NCBI GenBank assembly: GCA_037157565.1
Contig: JAZHRO010000013.1
Location: 117,256,001 to 117,320,000, forward strand
Source of the DNA: Thalassia testudinum
Lineage: Eukaryota > Streptophyta > Magnoliopsida > Alismatales > Hydrocharitaceae
Length of the DNA: 64,000 bases
Reading direction: 5' to 3'
Shown piece after piece: positions 56,478 through 64,000 of the stretch; position 1 is the stretch's first letter, and each line of letters begins with the position of its first letter. A program made the translations under genes and the position numbers. Below the pieces are notes generated by a model. It was not told the origin of the DNA. It saw nothing but the letters and a program-made list of their open reading frames with translations, and did not search any database.

Positions 56478-57316
56478 GCCACCACCTACCACCATTTTGA
56501 GGCATCCTCCCTTAGTATATTTTCTACCTAAACCACCTATACCTACGGCCAAGAAGAAGGAGTAGAGAAGGAGATTAAAGGGGCACATCACCAGCCCTTT
56601 TGGTGCCTTCTTCTCCCCACTCTCTTCAACTTGAGCCACGCCAAGGAGGAGGACTCTTCCACTTCAAGGAGGACGGCCAGGCAAAGGAGGACTTAGGGTG
56701 GACGTCCACCCTTGGAGAAAAACTTAGGGCACGCCCCCCTAAGGCTTGCCTTGGAGGACATCACCTTGGCGGAGTACTGCAAGGAAGGAGTTGAAGGATT
56801 CTTTTCAAGCTTGGGAGCCACCAACCTTGGAGCAAGAAGCCCTCTTCTTCACCATCTATCTAGAGGATTTGTGTTTTATTTTCTTATTTGCAATTTTCTA
56901 GTAGTACAAGCTTTCCTCTACTAGGCCTTTTGTAAAACACTTTATCAATTATCTAGTTGCCTTCTTTGCAATTTTTTTTGTTTGCATTTCTATTTGCTTA
57001 TTTTCAGCATTCTTCACTTCCTCTCCCTAATTATTCTAGGCCTTCACTTGCTTAGAGTGAGCTTAGGGAGAGGCTCTACTTGCCACTTTAGAGTAGTTTA
57101 CTTAATTGGAAGTGTAAACACTTTTCCCGCCATAATTTCGCATGTTGCCTTAGTTCAAAAATAAAGAAAAATGGTATATTGAAAATTACCAAAAAGAAAG
57201 TTGAGATATATTCCAAGCAAGAGAATCAATTTTGCAACCATATTGCCTCCTTGGACGACCCTAGATACTCCCCTATCTAGGATATAAATTTTAAAAGCGA
57301 AAGCGGATTCGCGTGT

Positions 57317-57325
57317 TACAACGAC
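57317..57325 (+). promoter_or_regulatory. Element C U5: candidate second tRNA-Asp contact
   Basis: TACAACGAC is complementary to tRNA-Asp nt 1-9, 47 nt upstream of the PBS. Confidence 0.5.
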
Positions 57326-57372
57326 GTTAAAAAACGTATTTTAACAAACCGTGTATTTTCGCTGTCACTTTT

Positions 57373-57390
57373 TGGCACCGTTGCCGGGGA
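57373..57390 (+). promoter_or_regulatory. Element C: PBS for tRNA-Asp
   Basis: TGGCACCGTTGCCGGGGA has one mismatch to the tRNA-Asp 3' end and lies 5 nt after the LTR. Confidence 0.9.
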
Positions 57391-58969
57391 GGCACGGCTT
57401 TGCATTAACTCATTTTCTCTTGCTTGAAGTGGATCTCATCCCCTTCTCTTTCTTTCTTTTGTGTGTGCAGGAACTACAGCGGGAAAGCGGGAATCTGGAA
57501 GCGAGAGCTTAAAGATCCTTTTCTTCCCGCGAAAATTCAGGTTGGTTCCTCTTTCTGGTCACATAAATAATTAAAACTACCAAAAATATATTAAACTTGG
57601 CTTTCAGGACCATAAACACTTAAATTAAGTGAAGTGGTGCATTTTAAAATCCATTGTTTGCTTGTATGCTTCTTTAGCACCATTCCATTGCAAGTATTGG
57701 TGTTCTATTTTTCGGGTCTAGATTTCTGTCCAGACTTGAAAAATTGATTCCTAACACCACAGGCCTCCTAAAATCATAAACTTTCATAGAGTGATTCCCA
57801 ATTAAGTTTGGAACATCTGTTCCAAATTTCAGATCAATTGGATTTGTATTTAATTTTTAAAAATTCGTGGATTACAGAGGGGTCACACCCTCTAATCTTC
57901 CTGTTTTGCTTCTGTCCGCGAATTTTCAGAATTTTTATACTCATTCAATTTTTGTGAAATTTATCTTGTTGGAATCCCTGTGAATTTTTACATATCATAT
58001 AAAATAATAAAAATTTTCTGAGGTCGGTGGTAATACTGAAAAATCTATAATACCCACGGGTATTATTTCTGGACTTTGACACCAGTACAATTAAAAATTC
58101 AAAACTATCATCAAACAAATTCCTAAAATCTTACAAAAATATTTTCTGGAATCCTTGTTTGATTTTCTTCAAAGTAGTGGTGTTGTTTGACTTGTTTGGA
58201 CCACTACTTAATTCTGAAAGCTAAAAATAATTCATTGGTAGTTAAATTTCTGTCTTAGGGATAATTGGCTTAGGGTTTCTTCTTTCTCTTTAGAGACTCA
58301 ATTAAAAGGAAATATACAATCACACATACAACTGGTCTTTCCTTTGATTGTGAACTTTCAAACTTGTTTGAAAACTTAACTAAAGAAACCCTAAAATACA
58401 TTCAATTAAATCAAATCCTAAAAGACAAAAATACAAAAAAAAAAAAAAAAAAATTGTGTGACAACTTGATTTTCATTGGAGCCACTCTCCAATTCCTGCA
58501 CACACACAAAAAAATCAAATAACAGGGCAACAACCCAATAAACGCCCTCCACATTCCGTGTGCACTGTAGAATCCTAGACCTAATTAAAATTTGTAGCAA
58601 CTTGACCCCTAAGGCTTTATCAACATAGGCTTGCTATTTAGGTTTTAAGTTTTCTTTAGTTAGTACCAATTCTGTCATCTGTATCTGGTGTTCAGGCTGA
58701 GGGGCCGTGTCAAACGACCAGGCGCGGGTTTGTACAAGCACCTAGGGTTTTTCCTGGGAAACGTTTGGGCCCAAACCTCCCCTTAAGCAACCTGGCTAGA
58801 TTTGTTGATAGAACGGGTATTCACTATTGACTACTTATTTCCTATATAGACCAAGTCTTAGGTTATTATTAGGGAGTCACAATCAAGTTAGGTCTAGTTT
58901 TTGTTTGTTTGAATTGCACACTTTCTCTCATCTCTTTCTCTTCTCCTCCCCTCCCCGTTCTTCCATTTT
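57391..58969 (+). other. Element C: leader
   Basis: This is 1.6 kb without a gene. A poly(A) run lies at about 58433-58452. No zinc-finger or enzyme remnant is seen. Confidence 0.5.
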
Positions 58970-61900
58970 ATGCACGGGCGACGGTCTCAAAATCCGCACT
59001 TGGAAGGACCATTTGATTTCGCCCCCCACGTAAAAAGACCACTTTTTCTGTCTTCTCCTGAAAAAATGGAAACACAACAAAATAGGTCCACTGACCCTTC
59101 CACGTCTACCTCTAACCCCACCTCTAACCCTAATTCTAACCCTTCCACCCAAAACCCAACCACCAGTAACTTTCCACACTTGGAGCTCCCCAATCTTGAG
59201 TTGCCCCACACACAACATCAAGACCCCCTACCTGATCTTTTAAAATTGATGGCCGATCAAATTAATAAATTAAATTCCAATCAACAAACATTGACTAGGA
59301 ACATCCAAAACCTAGCCAATCCAAGGCCAAACCCACCACCCCGTCAGCAGCCTGTTGTTCCTCTAAAAGATTTCTATGATCCATCTTATTATGAGGAACG
59401 ACCAGGGGTGGTCATACCGGAGGGGGACTTTGAGATCAAGCCAGCCGTCCTGAACCTGATTAAACACTTTCATGGCCTTCCTAGGGAAGACCCTTTCAGC
59501 CACCTTGAAGAACTAACTCTTCTTGCACAGACAACCCGTTCCCGAAATGTGCAAGAAGACATATGGCTGATGCGGCTTTTTCCATTATCTCTTAAAGATA
59601 AGGCCGCTTATTGGTTCAGGACTATTGGCCGACCCATTACAACATGGCCTCAACTCAAGAGTGCCTTCCTCAAGAAATTCTTTCCCATAGGTCGTACCAA
59701 TTCCTTACGAAGATCTATTACGACCTTTCACCAAAAATCTGGTGAAACTTTCCATGATTCTTGGGAAAGATTTCAAGACCTTTTAAGAAGTTGCCCGCAC
59801 CACGAGATTCCTTTATGGCAGCTCGTGCAAATCTTCTATCATGGATTAGAAGATCAAATCCGACAGTTTGTCGACGCCTCGTGTGGCGGCAATTTTTTAA
59901 ATAAAGATGCAGAAAGTGCCTATGACCTGTTCGAAGAAATGAGTGAAAACTCATTTAATCAAGCTTCCATGAACACATTTTGCAGAACCCAAAACCCGCA
60001 GTTCGGTGTTCATGAAATAGGCACTCAATCTATCCCTGTCACCCAAGACGATCTTCAATTGATTGCTCAAAAACTCGACCAGATGCATATTAATCAAAAG
60101 AAAATTGAGGAAAGACTAGCCACTTCAACTCAAGCTCCACACCCACATCTAACCCAACCTAACTTTCCACGAAGAGAAAATTTGCACAATCTCAACACCA
60201 CTCCTGCTGATTATTCTGAGGTTGCCCATGATTCACTGGGGAATTTCAATTATCCAGATCTTAACCCCACCGAAAATATTTCTGCCATCCAGGAGCCCTT
60301 TAAAAATTCTTCCAATTGGAAAAATTACCCGAACTACTCCTGGAATAATCAAGTTTCCTCCCAACCATATCATTTTAATGGGTATGGGTCGAATCCAAAT
60401 TTCCATCCTGGGCCATCCCAACAAGATATCAATGCCCAGATGCTACGGACCCTGCAGGATATGCAAACAAAAATGACGGAAGTAACCCGCAACATCACAA
60501 ATCTGAACAATCAGATTGGGGTTGCTCCCACGCAAAGACCTGTAGGACATCTTCCGTCCCAACCCATACCCAATCCCAATCACCAAGGGAACCATTATAT
60601 GGGTAGAAATCCACATTATCCAAATCAGCCTCCTCCTAATCCACCTCAGCAGCCGCCCAGGTTCCTGCAATCACAGGCCCCCCCACCTCCTCCAAATAAT
60701 AATCCGACTGCACATGCAGTTACCTTGAGGAGTGGGAAAACCACCACTGACCCCGAGCCTTCGCACGAACCTGGTAAGATACATGTGCAAGTTGACTCCC
60801 CACCTCCCCATCAGGAAGAAAAAGAACAACAAAAATCTCAAGACAAGATTCCTATCCCTTTCCCACAAGCTCTCTACCCTACCACCAACAAAAGAAAGAA
60901 ATCTGAGCCCACTACAGAAGAACTCATGGAGCTATTCGGGCAAGTTCATATCAATATCCCTCTCCTAGATGCTATCAAATATATACCTGCCTATGCTAAA
61001 TTTTTGAAGGATATTTGTACTCCTAAAAGGCAGGCTAAAAATCTAGGACAGGTGCATCTTTCAGAGACAGTAAGCTCTGTCATACAGAGTAAGCTGCCTC
61101 CTAAGATGAAAGATCCGGGGGCGCCTTTAATTTCTGTAATTATTGATGACACTACATTTAATCGCGCCCTCCTTGATCTTGGTGCCTCTGTAAATATTAT
61201 TCCCACAAGTTTATTCGAAGAATTTCAGATCGGTGAATTAAAACCCGTCGAGGTTACCCTGCAATTAGCCGACCGATCTACAATCAAACCTCGTGGGATT
61301 ATTGAGGATGTATTAGTCAAGGTCCAGAATTGTGTCTTCCCTGCAGACTTTCTGGTTCTTGACATTGAGGCACCCGAATCATTACTGGACTCCCCGATAA
61401 TCCTTGGACGCCCCTTTTTGGCTACTGCAAAGGCAAATATCAATTGCCACACAGGCAAAATGGATATCAACTGTGCAGGCCAAACTATCACCTTAGATAT
61501 TTTTAAATCCTCCAGGAGATTCCATGATGATAACTTCTTTGAGGACTCAGATACTGAAATTTCTAATATGGTGGAGGAGACAATGTTAATAGATACCCTT
61601 ACCGACCACAGTTTTTTTGAGGACTCTGATTCAAACTCAGTGGTCGGCGAGATCTGTGATCCGGAAACTTGTCTTGACTCCAAATTTGTTCCTGATACCC
61701 CCCCTGACCCACCCACTATTAACGCACCTAATTTTTCCACACTAACTCACCATTCCTTCCCCGACCCCTTTCTTACGGACCTGCCACCAACCCCGCCCGA
61801 GTTTGGCACCCAACCTGAATTAAAACCATGGCCAGACTCGGGCCACACTTATCAATTTCCATCTCACTTTGATCCCAATATTATTTCTAATCAATTTTCT

Positions 61901-61996
61901 AGGGATCTAGATGAAGACACCTTTTTTGCGGGCATTCAAGTGTCCAATTATTTACATGATTTTCCGTCTTCTGTGCATACCTTCACGCCCGGCTGA
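58970..61996 (+). CDS. Element C: Gag-protease protein (1008 aa)
   Basis: This is an uninterrupted frame from ATG 58970 to TGA 61994. The start MHGRRSQNP matches the Gag starts of B and D. A Ser/Thr/Pro-rich N-terminus is followed by the Gag domain at about residues 155-340 (FEIKPAVLNLIKHFHGL, DKAAYWFRTI, FLKKFFPIGRTNSLR, SCGGNFLN), a Pro/Gln-rich region, a coiled-coil-like stretch (about 485-520, MLRTLQDMQTKMTEV), then an aspartic protease with DLGAS (Asp 736) and ILGRPFLAT. The protein ends in an acidic linker (ELKPWPDSG) where RT would begin in B. It could build particles and cut Gag, while RT and integrase must come from another element. Gag and protease are fused without a stop, unlike B and D. 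The two-domain layout is the whole coding capacity of this family member. Confidence 0.95.
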   Translation: MHGRRSQNPHLEGPFDFAPHVKRPLFLSSPEKMETQQNRSTDPSTSTSNPTSNPNSNPSTQNPTTSNFPHLELPNLELPHTQHQDPLPDLLKLMADQINKLNSNQQTLTRNIQNLANPRPNPPPRQQPVVPLKDFYDPSYYEERPGVVIPEGDFEIKPAVLNLIKHFHGLPREDPFSHLEELTLLAQTTRSRNVQEDIWLMRLFPLSLKDKAAYWFRTIGRPITTWPQLKSAFLKKFFPIGRTNSLRRSITTFHQKSGETFHDSWERFQDLLRSCPHHEIPLWQLVQIFYHGLEDQIRQFVDASCGGNFLNKDAESAYDLFEEMSENSFNQASMNTFCRTQNPQFGVHEIGTQSIPVTQDDLQLIAQKLDQMHINQKKIEERLATSTQAPHPHLTQPNFPRRENLHNLNTTPADYSEVAHDSLGNFNYPDLNPTENISAIQEPFKNSSNWKNYPNYSWNNQVSSQPYHFNGYGSNPNFHPGPSQQDINAQMLRTLQDMQTKMTEVTRNITNLNNQIGVAPTQRPVGHLPSQPIPNPNHQGNHYMGRNPHYPNQPPPNPPQQPPRFLQSQAPPPPPNNNPTAHAVTLRSGKTTTDPEPSHEPGKIHVQVDSPPPHQEEKEQQKSQDKIPIPFPQALYPTTNKRKKSEPTTEELMELFGQVHINIPLLDAIKYIPAYAKFLKDICTPKRQAKNLGQVHLSETVSSVIQSKLPPKMKDPGAPLISVIIDDTTFNRALLDLGASVNIIPTSLFEEFQIGELKPVEVTLQLADRSTIKPRGIIEDVLVKVQNCVFPADFLVLDIEAPESLLDSPIILGRPFLATAKANINCHTGKMDINCAGQTITLDIFKSSRRFHDDNFFEDSDTEISNMVEETMLIDTLTDHSFFEDSDSNSVVGEICDPETCLDSKFVPDTPPDPPTINAPNFSTLTHHSFPDPFLTDLPPTPPEFGTQPELKPWPDSGHTYQFPSHFDPNIISNQFSRDLDEDTFFAGIQVSNYLHDFPSSVHTFTPG

Positions 61997-62035
61997 ATGG
62001 CGTAAAAGATAGCACTGGATGGGAGGTAACCCATC
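61985..62035 (+). other. Element C: paired hairpins at the end of the ORF
   Basis: ACGCC (61985-61989) pairs with GGCGT (61999-62003), with the stop codon in the loop. GATGGG (62018-62023) pairs with CCCATC (62030-62035) around AGGTAA. In A the second stem is ACGGG/CCCGT, so a C-G pair is replaced by T-A. Confidence 0.6.
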
Positions 62036-63390
62036 ATTTTCTGGCTTTCCTTTTTTCTTCTTTTTCCAGGTTTTATTCATCCTAAACCTGACCGTTCTTC
62101 ACTAAGGTGATTCCTTTTCCCTCCTAATGCATGAGGACATGGCATATCTTGAGCATGGGGGGGTGTTTTTAAATTTTTACGATCGATTTAGGATGTTTAA
62201 AACCTAAAAACATGCAATTTTCTTTAATTTATTTCCTGCTTGCATACCAAAAAAAAAAAAAAAAAAAATTGTTGTTGAAAACTTTTTGAGGAAAAATTTT
62301 GAAATCAGGACTAAGGTCGAAAAATTCACTTCTGGTACAATGGGATTTAATCCTTAACAAACTAAGGATAAGGATATGGATCTGATCATTAGAATTCCAG
62401 GGTCTATTTTAGACTAGATCAGATATCCTTCTCTAAAATTCCACCTGAACTCATGATAGTTCAGGTGACTTGATCCTATTTTGTAATATGGAAAGTATTT
62501 GACTTAGTTTTTGATTCAAAAACCTGCGATTCTTGAGAAACTTCTTGTGTCAATTTTTACACACAAGCCAACAACTAAAAATTTGAAAAAACTCCCTTGT
62601 TTGGATTTAGTAAAAGTCTGAAGCAGATCATTGGTTTGAGTTCCCACCGTCGAGAAGAAGAAAAAAACCTTCTTTGAGGACGCGATGTCAACATGTTACT
62701 GCCTCGGCGCTGCTCTATATCTATATTTCATATCGTTAGACGGAGCATTAAAGCGCATTTCAGCAGCTCAAGTGTCTTGGACGGTGCTCTACCTATAGCG
62801 TCGGAGCAAGAGCTTGAGTTTGCTTGGAGCGCCCCTTTTCACCGCATCGTGTTTTGGGGTTGTGAGCTCCTAGGTGGTGTCATGGACAGTGCTATCCCGA
62901 AGTACTGGCGCCAGAGCCCCCTCGAGGAATGGTAACGGGAATGATGATACCGACACATCTGTTGTAAGACTAAGCTAAAAATAAGCATGGGGGAGAAAAA
63001 AAAAAATATATATATAATAATAATAATAACACGTCCTTATAAAAGTTGGTTTTTCACAAGCACAGACACAAGGTTTTAAAGGAATTTGCAAGTTGCGAAT
63101 CAGATTCACGAGCCAGAAAAATCCTAAAAACAAACATTTCAAGTCATCTGAATTAATAAGGGGTTAATTTGCGAATTTTCTGAGGATATATTGATCCCGT
63201 TCTATCTAATGGTTGGATCCAAAAACAAATCCTGATGTTTATCTTCAACAAATCCCGTATCTCCTGTGTTTTAATCTACCAAGGTCCCTTAATCTCTTTT
63301 TCTCCTCAAAAATCAAAAAAAAATTAGATTTCCCAAAAATTCCGTTTTCCAAAAAAATTAATGTTTTGCTAAGAGACTAGCAAAAGATAA
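62036..63390 (+). other. Element C: 3' non-coding region
   Basis: No gene seen. Contains the conserved motif (62130-62165), a poly(A) run (62249-62268), a block related to A and E at about 62675-62720 (GACGCGATGTCAACATGTTAC), one copy of a module ending GCGCCAGAGCC near 62878-62920, and an AT/TAA microsatellite at about 63004-63028. Confidence 0.6.
62130..62165 (+). promoter_or_regulatory. Element C: conserved upstream polypurine-like motif
   Basis: ATGAGGACATGGCATAT, then TTGAGCATGGGGGGGTGT, about 1.2 kb before the true polypurine tract. Confidence 0.55.
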
Positions 63391-63401
63391 GCATGGGGGT
63401 G
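63391..63401 (+). promoter_or_regulatory. Element C: polypurine tract
   Basis: GCATGGGGGTG immediately before TGATAAACG, preceded by GAGACTAGCAAAAGATAA. Confidence 0.85.
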
Positions 63402-64000
63402 TGATAAACGCCAGTTTATCATCATTTTTATGCTTTAAAACTAACCTAGCTCTTAGGATTTTACTCCGCAAACGGGTTTTTGGGCTGCATTTAGGCATAA
63501 ATTAGGATAGGCATGCATTGCATTTTTTATTATTGTTTTAATGTGTTTTTGTGAGTGTTAGGGATGTACAGATTCACAGATTCGTAAAACCCTAGCACTC
63601 AAGAAGGCAATTGGTGAAGGAGAAGCCCAGACTAGTTGGAACCCAGCTTGATCCAGCTCACCATAGCTGGAACCTAACTTACTTGAACTAGGGTTAGCTC
63701 ATCCCAGCTCCATTCAGCTAATCTCAGCTGGATGGCAGCTCAAGAGAGTTTACCTTAGCTCACCCTAGCTCAAGTCAGCTCAGATCCAGCTCAACTTAGC
63801 TGAGTCTAGCTCATCTCAGCTCCCACTAGTTCACAGGGAGCTCTAGCTAGCTCAGCTGAGTTGACAGGAGTTCACCCCAGCTCAGATCCAGCTACATCCA
63901 GCTCCACTCAACTCCAGCCAGCTGAAGAAGAATTCATCTCAGCTCAGGAAGCTCAAGTCCAGCTCCCGGGGACTCAGCTTAGCTCAACTCAGTTGAGCTA
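63402..64000 (+). mobile_element. Element C: 3' LTR (partial, cut by window end)
   Basis: The first 599 bp look identical by eye to 55105-55703. Confidence 0.95.

Larger units (their letters stand above)
55105..57367 (+). mobile_element. Element C: 5' LTR
   Basis: This is a 2263-bp LTR, TGATAAACGCCAG...CGCTGTCA. U3 carries the AGCT-rich array (55325-56010) and several GGCGCCAA elements (about 56158-56380). The TATA box is at 56470-56477 and the U5 tRNA-Asp-like stretch at 57317-57325. Confidence 0.95.
55105..64000 (+). mobile_element. Element C: non-autonomous Athila-type element with Gag-protease only (partial)
   Basis: 5' LTR 55105-57367, interior 57368-63401, 3' LTR from 63402 past the window end. 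The 599 visible bases of the 3' LTR look identical to the start of the 5' LTR, so insertion is very recent. The interior of 6.0 kb encodes one intact Gag-protease protein and no RT, RNase H or integrase. The layout fits the class described as TR-GAG. The left flank ACCCG is the expected duplication, with its partner off the window. Confidence 0.93.

Overview
The window is repeat DNA from a plant nuclear genome, almost certainly an angiosperm. It consists almost entirely of nested LTR retrotransposons, and I found no host gene. Most copies are Ty3/gypsy elements of the Athila type: Gag without a visible zinc knuckle, protease with DLGAS instead of DTG/DSG, reverse transcriptase with FMDD, integrase with DX35E and no chromodomain, and a primer-binding site (PBS) complementary to tRNA-Asp. 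Two copies are Ty1/copia elements with an initiator-Met-type PBS. The species cannot be determined from this sequence.

The elements are named A to H plus S1 and S2. The oldest is F (minus strand), a decayed Athila pol, which received three groups of insertions. (1) Copia H (minus, PBS plus one LTR, 23.8-24.84 kb) holds Athila A (plus, cut by the left window edge, pol 3-2357). A's 3' LTR is split by B (minus, 5424-22553), a complete element of 17.1 kb with 4206-bp LTRs and the target duplication CCTCA. (2) Athila-like E (plus, 27454-43021, duplication ATTAG) sits inside the RNase H region of F. Its 5' LTR carries the solo LTR S1 (28732-31019, duplication GCAGG), and its interior carries the deleted copia G (35507-40496, duplication GTCAC). 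(3) LTR S2 (minus, from 44065) holds Athila D (plus, from 46495), which is broken inside its integrase by C (plus, from 55105 past the right edge). Nesting reaches four levels.

Coding capacity differs between copies. B has an almost intact gag-pol of about 1980 codons interrupted by one in-frame TAG. A has an intact RT-RNase H-integrase part. D has the same organisation as B but carries several stops and a frameshift. C encodes one intact 1008-aa Gag-protease protein and has no RT, RNase H or integrase, so it must move with enzymes supplied in trans. E has neither gag nor pol in recognisable form, but has an unfamiliar acidic reading frame of about 540 codons. G keeps only gag remnants.

The most interesting signals are non-coding and shared by several elements. 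In every Athila-type LTR whose U5 end is visible, a short stretch complementary to the 5' end of tRNA-Asp lies 39-64 nt upstream of the PBS where that distance can be measured, which suggests a bipartite primer-binding site. Other shared signals are a hairpin pair just after the last ORF with a compensatory base change between A and C, a conserved ATTGCA...GCATGGGGGG motif far upstream of the true polypurine tract, a repeated module in the 3' non-coding region, and different short-motif arrays in the U3 regions of three LTR families.
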